From Limnanthes douglasii subsp. nivea (lineage: Eukaryota > Streptophyta > Magnoliopsida > Brassicales > Limnanthaceae): DNA of 64,000 bases. The notes beneath the pieces are model-generated. The model was not told where the DNA came from, did no database searches, and saw only the letters and a list, made by a program, of their open reading frames with translations. Numbering within the stretch: position 1 is the first letter of the stretch; the number at the start of each line of letters is the position of its first letter. Shown here in pieces: positions 23,691 through 34,879 of the stretch. The DNA is taken from NCBI GenBank assembly GCA_036936605.1, contig JAUPFV010000004.1:135541473-135605472 (forward strand). Reading direction: 5' to 3'. Both the position numbers and the translations under genes were made by a program.

Positions 23691-24100
23691 ATAATATTAA
23701 ACTCATTTATATTTTTTATTTTTTTTTAAAAGAAAAATTTTATTAGAAAAATTGAAGGTTTTACAAATAGAAGAGCCAAAAGAAATAAACCCTAAGATTA
23801 CAAACATGAAAAAGAGGCGCTAAAAATTTTCCGCCTAAACTAAAGGACCCAAAAATGAAAAGAGAACAAGAAATCAAAGGGCAGCCCACATTCTCATAAC
23901 TCTTCAAGTCCAAGCTCTTCATAACTTCTGACTCCTCAACTTTGAAGCAATAAAGACTCCATCTTCTGCTCCAATTCCACAAACCCTCAACATCACAAGC
24001 ATAAAGCTTCCAATAACAGCAGCAAGCCAAAGACTCCAATGCCTCCAAAGAACAGCACCAACCAATCTGCAAAACCAAACTCCAGCAGTATCCATGCTCA

Positions 24101-27100
24101 CTAAATAACATAACCCAAGTTCAAACTCTCAAGAAAAGTGAGAGCAAGTAAATCAGAAGGAGCATTATGCTGCTGAAAATAGAGTTTTTGCTTGCACTTA
24201 AGGGTCCATTTGGCCAGCCAATCGGCAGCCTGATTCTGGACCCTTGAAATGTGCCTAATACTCATATTTTTATCAAGAAGATTTCGGCAAAAACTAAGGT
24301 TGTGATCCTCAAAGTCAGTTCTGGTATTAATTCTAAGTTGCTTAATAAGAAGAAGAGAATCTAACTCTATATCCACACACAGCCAGTTGTTCTTGAAGCA
24401 AATAGATAAGCCATGAAGCAAAACTAGAGTTTCAGCATGAAGAGGAGATACTTTACCTAATAGATTGCCATGGGCTTGCAAAATGTCACCCTCACTGTTT
24501 CTGAAAAGCATTCCCGACGCTGCCTCACCATTGAAAGCACAGGAGGCATCGACATTAAACTTTATACGAGGATGAATAGGCAGAATCCATCTGAGGTACT
24601 GAGGTATGCTTTTCTTATCACTGGATCGACAACCTAATATCACACCAGCTTCCCGAGCATTAGACCAATGCTTGTAGCTAAGATTGCCATTGACCTCTAC
24701 ACCTTTAACAATATTGATAATACTATCTATAGCCCAGGTAAAACTTAAGAGAACCCCCTTATGCTTAAATGTATTTCTAGCCTTCCAAATCATCCAGCAT
24801 ATAACTTGAGGCACAAGATGAGAAACATGAAACTTAGTTTTAGAAAACCAAAACCAGCATCTTAGGAGATGAGAAAGAACCATTGATCTTCTAATTTTGA
24901 TTTTAAATATGCACGAAAACCAGTTCCAAAGCTGCCAAGCAAAAGTACAATTAACAAAAACATGGTTTTTGTCCTCATAGTTGTCACAAAACACACACTT
25001 AGAAGCTAGATTCATATGCTTTCTCATCATAATACTGTCAAGAGGAATAAAATTATGCAATAATTTCCATGTCATGAAAGAAAATTTCCTAGGAATTTTA
25101 GAGTTTTAGATCCTCTTAAAGAGAGTAGAGTAGTTATGCTTAGCTCTTATGCTCTCCCAAGTTTGCTTGAAGTTGAAATCCCCATTAGCAGAAAGCCTCC
25201 AGTAGATAGCATCATCTTTATCAGTTATTTGAGTCTTGTTGATCATAAGCCATCTATCAGAATCAATGTTTCCCTGCACCTCATTTAAACACCAAGAGTT
25301 GTTTTGCCAAAAAGTGTTAACTTAAACATCTATATATCAATATATATTATGCTCAGTAGCAATAGCAGGCAAGCTGTGCCAAGAATCCTTCCAAAAGTCT
25401 ACATTACCTCTACCTAAAATCCAGGTAATGTTCCTATCAGCCTGCTGTCTAATACCACAAAGTCTTTTCCAGACTAAGGAACCCTTGATACTAGTATAAA
25501 GAGGATGAGTTTTTTGCCATAAATGTCATTCATAACATTAGACCACAGACAGTTATTCAATCTAAACCTGTACCAAAGCTTTTGGGAGAAAGAGTTCTGA
25601 ATGTCAAGCAGTTGTCTGACATTTAAACCTCCTTCTCCAAAAGGCTTACAAATGAAAAGCCAAGTAGACCAGTGAATTGTTTTCTGATCCTGCTTAGTTC
25701 TCCAAAGAAACCTATTCAAAGACTGCTCAATCTTGCAAATAACACTTCTAGGCAACTCACAGCTTTGAAGCCAATAATAGACAATAGGTAAAATGACATT
25801 AGTAATTAAGGATAACCTGGCACCATAAGATAGGATCTTTTTTTCCCATTCAGTGATACAATCGTTGATTTTGTTCAAGATAGGCTTATAGTTGTGAGCC
25901 TTGTTGTTGTTAGAGACAATCACACCCAGATGGTGAAGAGGAAGAAAATCCACCTCAAAACCAGTTTGTAACTTGAGGTTATGAACCTTAGCAGAGTTAG
26001 ACTTAAGAGAAACAATCAGCTTAGTTTTGGTTTTATTAATAGCTTGACCAGAAGTAATCTGATAGAGATCAAGGAAGCCACTAAAAATATCAATAGAACT
26101 AGAAGCATTGTTAGTGAAAATCAATATGTCATCTGCAAACATAATACATGGAATGGTAAAAGAACATCTAGGGGCATAACACATAGAGGGATTAGAATTA
26201 AACAGGTTACTCAAACCCCTACTAAGGAACTCTTCACCAAGGATAAACAGACAAGGAGATAAAGGATCTCCTTGCGTTAAACCCCTTTTCATTTTGAAAT
26301 AATCCACAGTATCTCCATTAATAAGCATTGAAACATGCACATCAGATATCAGTTTCTTAATAAGATCAACCATCTTAACACTAAAACCAAATGAAAACAA
26401 CACCTTAAGGATAAAAGAATGAGAGATTCAGTCGAAAGCTTTCGACATATCCAACTGAACAATAGTATTACCATGCTTAGGCTTCTTGTTTATATCAAAA
26501 AGTAACTCTTTGGCCAACAGAATATTGTCTTGAATAAATCTATTCTTAATAAAGGCAGATTGATGGTTGGAAATTATCTTAGGAAGGACCTTAGAAAGTC
26601 TATCATTAATGAGGGCAAAGAATATTCTGTTGATGAAAGTACACAACCCTATAGGTCTGTAACTAGTCCACCAAGTAGGATTAGAAAACTTGGGAATAGG
26701 GAATATGCCAGTAGCAAAGAGGCCAGTAGGGATAGTATTACCATGAATATAAGAATTAAAAGCACTACACAAATCTCTTCTAATAATATGCCAACAATGT
26801 TTAAAGAAAAAAAGGTTGAAACCATCAATACCCGGTGAGCTATCCTTCTTCATATTGCCAATAATGAACCAAATTTCATCTTCAGTGATATTATTGAGAA
26901 GCATTTTGTTATCCTCAGCAGAAACGATAGAAGGGATGCACTCGAAGTTCTTGCTATCAAGTAACATGTTCTCTTCATCAATACTTTTATAAGGATCAGA
27001 AGTTAGAGTGTTCTTGAAGAAAGAAGCAGCAGAAATACCAATCTCCTTTCTATCAGTAATCCAGGTATCCCCATCTCTAATACTCTTAATCTCATTTTTC

Positions 27101-28158
27101 CTTTTTTTCTTAGCTATGTAATTGTAAAACATTTTAGAATTACCATCACCTTCCTGAAGCCAACTGTTGAAACACTTCTTTCCGAGGAAAGAAGCTTCAT
27201 TTCTAAGGGCCCTAAGATACATGCCATTAGCCAAAGCTAAATCAACAGCAGACTGATTGTTGTTGTTAGTATAATGAAGAACCTCCAAAGCTTTAACCTT
27301 ACACTCAGCATCCTCGACACTGTCAAAAACATTGCCAAACTTATCTTTGCTCCAAAGCTTAAGGCATCCCTTGAGCCTTCTAAGCTTATACCAGAAAGTG
27401 TTACTAGGATGGCTATCAAGAGGTTGATTCCAGTCCTGCTCTACAACACTTAAAAAAGAATCATCATTACACCAAAAATTTAGAAATCGAAAGTTCTTTT
27501 TCCTGTGAATAACATCATTAGAGTTAAGCATATTAATATTGATAACTAAGGGGGAATGGTCAGAACAAGTTCTGACCATGTGAAAAACCTGAGTATCACG
27601 ATCAAGCCGTCTCCACTTATTGCTTCTAGACCAAGTAAACCTCGATCCACAATAACCAGCAACATTCAAGTTGCATCTTCTTATAAAATCATTAAAGTTG
27701 TCCATACTGACTTGACAAGAGGAAGTACAGCCCAATTGCTCATCGTGAGCAGAAATGGTATTAAAATCCCCAACACACATCCAGGGCTTATCATTAACAC
27801 AGACAGTCTCAAGACACTTACAAAGATCCAACCTAAGGATGCGATTACATTTAGCATAGACAGCAGTTAAGTAGACCATATCAGTGGTGCCAGGGAACTT
27901 CATTTCAATGTGCAAACATTGATCCATATTAAGAACAATGCTTATATTAATACAGCTAACCCAGAAAACCCACACCTTATCAGACACATTAGCAGCATAG
28001 CTATCAAAACCCAACACCTCAGCAACAGATTTGATCGTATCTCCCTTAGACATAGGCTCCTGAATGATAAGCACTTTTACATACTCCGAATTAATCATAG
28101 ACTTAAGTCTTCTCAATGTGTGATTGTTATTCACACCTCTTGCATTCCAGCTAATCAC
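24101..28158 (-). pseudogene. LINE-A ORF2: endonuclease, RT, RNase H
   Basis: Starts around ISWNARGVNNN at 28155 and overlaps the ORF1 end; the expected Met upstream seems replaced by CTG. An APE-type endonuclease follows (LIIQEP, CVGDFNTIS, GSRFTWSRSNKWRRLDR, CSDHSPL), a linker, and an RT with FADD at about 26128-26139. Further on are a CCHC-like zf-RVT finger near 25000 (CVFCDNYEDKNHVFVNC) and a C-terminal RNase H at about 24560-24200 (FNVDASCAF, HAETLVLLHG, ELDSLLL, NQAADWLAKW). Breaks: a TGA at 26428-26430 in an otherwise open frame directly after the RT motif MSKAFD, consistent with CpG decay of an Arg codon; a frameshift near 25490; and stops near 25330 and 25110. It is a mildly decayed copy and cannot retrotranspose by itself. 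Confidence 0.92.
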
Positions 28159-29449
28159 TCTGATTATTTTCAGAGTAAGATTTATGAACTTTGCCTCTAG
28201 AACTAAGAGACTTGATGGTTAACTTATCCTTGGATCTTCTTCTTTTTGCAGCATTCAACTTGGAAGAAATGATTTCATTAAAACTACGCTGTGGAGACAG
28301 CCTTGGAGTAGGAGAACAGCTACCAATATTTGGATCTGGAGAGCTATACTGATCATCATCAATCCTATTTAAAGCATCAATAACCTCTTTACTTTTGTCT
28401 TGAGAAACTTCCTGAATGGAAACATGATTATGCTGTTCATTTTTCTCCATTTGAACTTCATTAGTATTTTCCTGATTAACCTTATTGTTATTTTCAATCA
28501 TTCCAACTTCTGGATCTTTTTGAGTAACTATTGATTTAAGCTTTCTCCTGTAAACCTGAACAATGTTTCTTGATATAGTAGAGTCAACCGAAGGAACATT
28601 GGAAATCTCCTCATGCTTCTCTTGCTTATCCTTCGATACCTCAATCTTACTATTTTCTTGAACAGAATCAGAACATTCAACTTTCTTTAAAGATTTCTTA
28701 CACACAGATTGATCATGCCCAATATGAAAACATCCATGACAATACGAAGGGACATTTTTATAACTAATGGTAACCCAATAGCCATCATTACTACCGAAGC
28801 CAATCAACATCCTTCTTTGCAACGTTTTAGAAATATCAACCTCTACTTGAGCATAACAGGCATTAGAGCATGCCCGATTCTTGTGAGGAACAACCACTTT
28901 GTATGTTGGTCCAATTACAGTAGCCATATCATAAATCAGACCAGAATCATACAAGCATTCTGGCAAGTTTTCGAAACGAACCCATGTTAAGACAGTAGGA
29001 TCTTCAATCTTTTTGTTGAAATTCTGATTCCACTTCAAGATTCGCATAACTATATCATCAAATCTCCAAACATTGCGGGACCAGAATCTTGAAACGCCTT
29101 CCTTCAACTCAAACTCGAAGAAGATGTGATGTGAATCCCATACCTCAAAACTGTACACTCCCCTGAATTTCATCGTAGTTAAAAAACTTTCAAGCTTCTG
29201 TTTTTTCGGAACACCATTGCTGAACTTGCCTATTAATGTAGTTCTAGATTTCTTGATGAGCAATTGCTTCACCTGATCACCATATTGGATCGAAAGGTGA
29301 TTCTCTGTTTTCTTGACAAAGTCTGGATTCAACGTATTAAATTCTTCCACTGGTGAAAACAAATCGACGAATCTCTTACTTGGTTGTTGTTGATTATGAT
29401 TTAGACCCTGATGAAGAACAAGGAATTCTTCAGATGATCGAAAGTCCAT
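28151..29449 (-). CDS. LINE-A ORF1 protein (DUF4283 + zinc knuckle)
   Basis: A 432-residue open frame from the ATG at 29449 to the TAG at 28151. The N-terminal half resembles the DUF4283 domain of plant L1 ORF1 proteins (FELKEGVSRFWSRNVWRF, ILKWNQNF). A zinc knuckle CHGCFHIGHDQSVC (CX2CX4HX4C) lies near residue 245. The rest is charged and low-complexity with a basic C-terminus (AAKRRRSKDKLT). It is expected to bind RNA as a chaperone in the LINE RNP. The frame is intact although ORF2 is not. I chose the inner ATG because the longer reading above it starts without ATG. Confidence 0.85.
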   Translation of the reverse strand: MDFRSSEEFLVLHQGLNHNQQQPSKRFVDLFSPVEEFNTLNPDFVKKTENHLSIQYGDQVKQLLIKKSRTTLIGKFSNGVPKKQKLESFLTTMKFRGVYSFEVWDSHHIFFEFELKEGVSRFWSRNVWRFDDIVMRILKWNQNFNKKIEDPTVLTWVRFENLPECLYDSGLIYDMATVIGPTYKVVVPHKNRACSNACYAQVEVDISKTLQRRMLIGFGSNDGYWVTISYKNVPSYCHGCFHIGHDQSVCKKSLKKVECSDSVQENSKIEVSKDKQEKHEEISNVPSVDSTISRNIVQVYRRKLKSIVTQKDPEVGMIENNNKVNQENTNEVQMEKNEQHNHVSIQEVSQDKSKEVIDALNRIDDDQYSSPDPNIGSCSPTPRLSPQRSFNEIISSKLNAAKRRRSKDKLTIKSLSSRGKVHKSYSENNQSD

Positions 29450-29603
29450 GATCGAGATGATCAATCACAGGATGAACTCCTCTGCTTTCTTAGTCGCTCT
29501 GTTCTTGAAGCACATGGTTTCTTGGAGCCCTCCTTATGACAACAAATCTTAACAAAACTAATAAATTCGATAAAATAAAATAAAATAATATTAAACTCAT
29601 TTA

Positions 29604-30149
29604 TTAATAAGTGATATTATGTTATTTAAAAAAATTATTAGACTTACTAATGTAATATTAAATTTTTTTTATTAATATTTATTAATTTTTAATATATATT
29701 AATATTATATTAACAAATATAACAACCGTTTCATTTTAAACATCACTTCCGTACTAATATAATATATTAGTAATCCGTACTAATATAATATATTAGTCAA
29801 TGCGGTAAACAATAAATTAAATTATCATTTGAAAATATTTATTAAAAAAATATAATTATGTCTGATATATATTTTTTTAGATTATTATGTATTTATTTTT
29901 AGATATTTTATATTTGTAGTGTTACGGTTACGGGCAATAACAAACTTATCGTCTTATTTTATCTGGAGTACGACGGTGTTGATCCACGGTTTGTTTAGGA
30001 AATTTCTCTATCCGGAAGCGGATCTCTAATGATGTTAAAAAATAAGGATTTTGCTCGATTAATTTGAAATTCTTCTCGAAAAAGATAAAAATAAAAAATC
30101 TTTTTATTTAAAAGACGAAAATGATTTATGTTTTTTTTAAAGTGAGAAT
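29604..30149. other. 5' noncoding interior of the old LTR element
   Basis: This AT-rich region carries a 26-bp-period duplication of TCCGTACTAATATAATATAT at 29748-29771 and 29774-29797. No ORF was found. It lies between LINE-A's upper TSD and the PBS, so it is the 5' leader of the minus-strand LTR element. Confidence 0.5.
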
Positions 30150-30155
30150 CTCGTT

Positions 30156-30176
30156 CCCACAGACTGCACCAAAATT
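30156..30176 (-). other. PBS of the old LTR element
   Basis: The minus strand directly inside the LTR reads TTTTGGTGCAGTCTGTGGGA, which resembles the TGGCGCCGTCTGTGGGGA primer site common in plant Ty3 elements, with CG-to-CA type changes. It fixes the orientation of the element as minus. Confidence 0.6.
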
Positions 30177-30868
30177 TGATAAGGATAAATTCCTTAACAA
30201 ATGACCTAAATCATCTTATATAAAATAAAAATAAAAAGAGAAAGTAATTATAGAAGGAAGATGAAGAAAAATATGTAATTGTATATATAATTTGAGATGT
30301 TTTACATATGGAACTTGATGAGTCTGGATTTTGTCACCACTCTTTATAAGAACCGGACAGGGGCAATTTGGACATCACCCACCTAACCGGACAGGGACAA
30401 TTCGGACAGCCTCCACTTACTAGACTGTCCGAACAGAACTAAAGTATTAAAAACTTAATCACTTCATTACTTGCTTACTTAAAAACTAATGGGCCTTTAA
30501 ACTCGACCCGAATCCATTAAACACAACCTGAAAGCCCATGTGGCCCAAAGATAAGGGTATAAATACCCAACCACCTACATTAAATAAGGGTAATGAAAAT
30601 TAAATACAACTAGACAGCTCAATTCTCCCTCTACACTCTATCCAAACATTAAATACCTTCAAAATACCACAAAACTCTCGACAAAAATACCCTCAAACAG
30701 AAATAAACCTCACAAGAACTGAGCTACTATTTATAGGAGTTGTACTAGAAGTTTTAATGTTACATTTATTATTTACACCCGTTACAGAATATAAATATAA
30801 ATACAACTAATATGCCGTTCTAATTCCATATTTATTATAATTAGTCGTGAATGTTATATCATTATCAA
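30177..30868 (-). repeat. 5' LTR of the old element, split by a solo LTR
   Basis: LTR sequence lies at 30177-30315 and 30716-30868 (about 287 bp without the insert and duplicated 5 bp). It aligns with 18024-18333 with many substitutions and small indels. The insert has a GAACT duplication at its edges. Confidence 0.8.
30316..30715 (+). repeat. Solo LTR of the young Tat family
   Basis: The 400-bp sequence starts TGATGAGTC and is collinear with the 502-bp LTRs at 38436 and 48461. Shared blocks include GGGCCTTTAAAC.YGACCCG, AAAGCCCAT, TATAAATACCCAACCACC, and TTAATTCTC-like text near the end. GAACT at 30311-30315 and 30716-30720 is the 5-bp TSD. No internal sequence remains, so it arose by LTR-LTR recombination. 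It is about 100 bp shorter and clearly older than the copy at 38.4 kb. Its last bases are AA, not CA. Confidence 0.85.
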
Positions 30869-30889
30869 TATCAATAGAAAAGACTTAAA

Positions 30890-33465
30890 AAGTTGGCTAT
30901 TTAACCATCCAAGAACCAATGATTTCTATGGGAAAACTTGAAAGGTTAACTAGATAACTTGGATATCAAAGCAGTTCAGCTAACAACAGTAACAAGATTT
31001 GGATTATATGAAAATAAAATTTTGTTGTGAAACTTTTGGGTTTTATATTTCAAAGTTAAACTTTTTATAATGGATAAGGAGTTTTTAGTCACCGTGGTTT
31101 ATGCAATATACATTAGAGAGAGAAAAAAATGGTACTATGGGATTCCATAAGAGAATGGGCAGATAACTCAAAATAATGCATAGTAATGCTTGATTTCAAT
31201 GTTATTGCAAACTCCCAAGAATAAACACTTTGTTCAACCTTATGTTTAAGGAGTATAGATGATTTTAAAAACAATATACTTAATTTTCAACTAGAGGATG
31301 CACAGTTTTCTCGGTCTAAATTTACTTGGACTAACAATAGAAAATAGAAAAGTCGTGATAGAGTTTTATATAATTCAGCATGGTTGTATTATTTTGAGAA
31401 TACCATAGTTAAGCAGTTATTTAGAATTGGGTCAGATCATTCACCATCGGTTATTACTAGTTCAGCTGATTTCAGTACAATAAATCATATCATTTAAGTT
31501 CCAAAATATGTGGACAATGCACCCACCTTCCTTACGACAATTGACCTAAACTAGAATGAGGAAATGTCTGAGACTCCTATATAAATTTTATGGAATAAAA
31601 TTAAAAAGATAAAACTCAAGCTTAAAAGGTTGAAGTCATACACTTTTTGAAATGTATTTGATGCAATAGCTCAGGCAGACAAGAGTCAAATTAATAGAAT
31701 TATATTTTGAGGAATCTAAGAATCTAGAAGATAAAAATAAACTAGCCAAAACCCAAGTTAATCTTCTTTAGTTGTGGGCTAGAGAAGAGACATACTCGGA
31801 ATATAATAGCAACATAAACTTATTAAAGAATGATGATAAACAAACTGCTAGTTTTCATAACTATATTAAGAAAATGAGGAGAAAAAACAAAATAAATAGA
31901 ATTCTATAAGGTGACACATTGTTAAGTGATCAAGCATAATTGGGAAAAGCTAATGAGAAACACTTTAAAGCTCTACTATCACCTCAAACAAATCAAAGGG
32001 AATTGGGTGAGCTTTATAATATTATCCCAAATATAACTTCTGACGAAGAAAATAAAAAACTTATAGAGTTACATATCATTCTTTACAAGTTCAGAATACT
32101 TGTAAACATTTTGAAGGTTGGAACATGTTATTAAACATTAAGGAAATTGGAGAATGTTATATATATTGGCATGTTGGTAGAAGAGAAATAGACTTTTGGA
32201 TTGACAAAGGGTGTGACTTCAAACCTTTTATTCTTCTTTCTCTTTCTGATGAAGAGGATAATAACTGGTATAAAGAGGACAAAATTAATAAGTATTGGAA
32301 TGATGGAAGCTAAAATGTAGAAAAACTTAAGGCTATTGTTCTCTATTCAGACATTGAGAAAATAAAATGATTGTGAATCAAAGAATAGTAAAAAATGCCC
32401 TGAAGTGGATATTATCTGAAATGTTGACTTTAACTTAAATGATACATAGAATAACATCAAATATAAATGCTCAAAATCAAATTTCTATAAGAGAATTTAA
32501 ACAATACAATTCTAAAAAATGTTGTTTTTTCTTATGTAGGCTAATTAACAACTAGATTATAGTTGATACTATCATCCAGAAAAAACAAATTCTATGTTGC
32601 TTCAAAATATCAATTTTGTGGAGGTATTGAATCTACTTGTCATATATTTGTACAATTGAAAACTTCTTAGGAATTTTGGAAGTATTTTGCATGAGTATTT
32701 GGTATCCTAATTGGGAGGCATATGACAATCTCCCATCATTGGTCTACGAATATAGAGATCCATATGAGAACAATCCTACCTCCAATTATCTAATGGGTCT
32801 TGTGAATATCTAGGAAAAAACCAAGTCCAATGATCTTAAAGTCACTTTCAAATCTATTATAAATCATATTAAATACACTACATAAGGTTTAAACAATGTT
32901 AATCTGTTAAAATTATCTTATTGGATCAAAGATTATGAAGTAGCTCCAAGTTAGGTTGTATACACCCCCTAAACAAACCTAGACAAAAATCTACCTCTTA
33001 AATGAAATCTACCACTAGGAGACGTATAAACTAAACATAGATGATTCTTGCTTCCTATCAGAAGAATCAAGTGGTGGGGGTCTTATTAGAGATAACCTAT
33101 GGTAAGCAAATTCTTATATAGCATAGTGTAGGTCACTATTAGATGGATTCCTTATAAGCAAGGAGAAGGATATCAAACACATGAACATAGAAACCGACTC
33201 TTCTATTTTAATTGAAATGCTTAAGGAGAACAAAGCTCCTCGATTCGTGGCACCCCTGAGGAACGCTGTAGGAAGTTGATAACTTATAGCATGACTATAC
33301 GGCACATCTATATGGAGAAGAATCAAGTACTCGACTGGATTTCTAAAAGACTTTTCAATGCAAAAAAAAGTCTCGATTTCAACCATACCCAAACTCATGT
33401 TTAACTTAGAGCTATTATATTACTTGAAAGTCTAGATGTAGGTAACCTAAAGATAGATGACTAAT
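30890..33465 (+). pseudogene. LINE remnant lacking the RT core (LINE-B)
   Basis: Plus-strand pieces of an L1 ORF2: endonuclease parts near 31080-31460 (VVYAIYI, MLDFNVIANSQE, FSRSKFTWTNNRK, GSDHSPSV), the linker at 31830-32080 (ASFHNYIKKMRRKNK, EKHFKALLS), then directly the post-RT segment at 32150-32310 (WHVGRREIDFWIDKGCDFKP). A zf-RVT-like part lies near 32600-32830 (IGRHMTI.HHW), and the RNase H tail near 33290-33420 (MTIRHIYMEKNQVLDWISK). The palm region with YADD is absent, so roughly 1 kb was deleted. Stops and shifts are frequent. It resembles LINE-C more than LINE-A (IGRHMTI occurs in both). Confidence 0.8.
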
Positions 33466-34452
33466 TGATACAATCTACTTATAAAATTAAATCTAGTATA
33501 GAGAAACTTAGTGGGTTGTTTGTTTACCTAAGATACTGTGGTTTTCTCAATGAAGTTCAACTTTAATAGGAACAACCAATCTTCTAAGACTTTCTGAAGT
33601 CATGAGCTTCTTAAGTCTTTATTTTACACTTTCATAAAAAAATTCGGAGATTAACATATCATCTTCATATTCTTTCAAGTAATTTTTCATTATTACTAAC
33701 AATTGCTTTACCAGATAATCCTATCTGACTCTTCTTATTCGTAGAACTTAGAAATATCGCAAAAAGTTCTTTAAATCGAAGAAGAAAACGAAGAGATGTA
33801 AATGAAAAAAAAATCTGGAGGAACATAAAAAGCTCGAACCGGTCATCCAGATAGGAAAAGAATATGAAAAACTAAAAATGATGTTTAATTATGAATTTCA
33901 ATAAAATCAATCAAAAGGTGAACTAGGTACCAAAAAAACAGTACCGTAAACAAATCTATATAATAACATAACAACAAGAAATACTTGCTAAGACTCCATC
34001 TATAAGGGTCCAGTCCTTTACTGTTCGAATCAGGCCGTAGTTTTTCAAATTTAAATTCATAGAACCTAGAATAGGTTATTTTAGGTTAAAACCCGTGTTT
34101 ACAAAATAATTTCTTACTTTTTAAAGTTTTTTTTTTAAATCGAATTTTAAAGAGCGAAACAGATTTGAATTTATAAAAGAAATTAAAAAAAATAAAGAAA
34201 AGGAATACAATTTTAGCTTTTAAAACAAAGCAAATTAACAATAAGATAGAAAATGTATTAGATTCCATATAAAACCACCCCATCAGAAAAGAAAACCCAA
34301 ATTTAACACTGTAAAATAATAATATCAGATTTAATAAATAAAAAGTTAGGAAATTGAGTCCATATAGACATTAAAATTCTAGCTTGAGAGAAACAAACAT
34401 ATGTGAATACACATGAGTTTTAAAAAAATTTAAAAAATCTAAGTAAAAAGTG

Positions 34453-34499
<47 letters not shown>

Positions 34500-34516
34500 T
34501 TCCGTTTATAAACACA
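33466..34516. other. AT-rich spacer with (AT)21
   Basis: No gene was found. A perfect (AT)n run lies at 34455-34496. The open stretch at 34086-34283 on the minus strand is low-complexity Phe/Lys-rich translation of AT-rich DNA and not a credible protein. Confidence 0.6.
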
Positions 34517-34879
34517 ATCTATTTTACTGTTTTTTTTCCCCAAGAAATATAATGATTTATTGATGTTAAAGAAAGAGTATACAAATGTTACAAACAGATT
34601 TGAACTATAAGTTCATTGACTATAGATGAAAAATACAGTGAAACATTTTCCATCTTATGTTCTTCTCTTCTATTAGACTATTCTCTTGTATCCTTAACAG
34701 CATCACCACTTGTGTCTTTAACAGCATATCCTCCTTAGCAAGTCTCCTACTCACTCTTGTAGCAAGTCTCTTACATGCTCCATATCTACTCCATCCTAGC
34801 TGATAACCTAATACCTGCAAATGAAACATATAGTCAAGTCTCACGACTTGCTAACAATATCAGAAAATCACACAAAATA

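Larger units (their letters stand above)
23710..29584 (-). mobile_element. Full-length L1-type LINE (LINE-A)
   Basis: The element is complete. The same 19-bp sequence ATAATATTAAACTCATTTA flanks it at 23691-23709 and 29585-29603, a perfect target-site duplication. On the minus strand it has a short 5' leader, ORF1, ORF2 and a 3' UTR ending in an A-rich tail next to the 3' TSD (T run on the plus strand at 23710-23728). Length is 5,875 bp. It is inserted in the interior of the old LTR element, so it is younger than that element. Confidence 0.93.
18024..30868 (-). mobile_element. Old non-autonomous LTR retrotransposon with nested insertions
   Basis: Two related terminal sequences (18024-18333 and 30177-30868, the latter interrupted by a solo LTR) both begin TGATAAGGATA and end in CCTTATCA or CATTATCA on the plus strand. 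Just outside the first, on the minus strand, is a PPT-like ACAGGGGACTCC. Just inside the second is a PBS-like TTGGTGCAGTCTGTGGGAAC. Flanks ATATG (18019-18023) and ATATC (30869-30873) look like a 5-bp TSD with one change. The element therefore lies on the minus strand. Without LINE-A and the MITE its interior is about 6 kb, with no gag, protease, RT or integrase motif, so it resembles a LARD-type non-autonomous element. LTR divergence of roughly 10 percent by eye marks it as old. Confidence 0.72.

Noticed and set aside
25981..28990. Plus-strand ORFs at 25981, 26530, 27556, 27910 and 28709
   Set aside because: They are shadows of the minus-strand LINE-A ORFs and match no family.
34086..34283. 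65-codon Phe/Lys-rich ORF
   Set aside because: It is a translation of low-complexity A/T runs.
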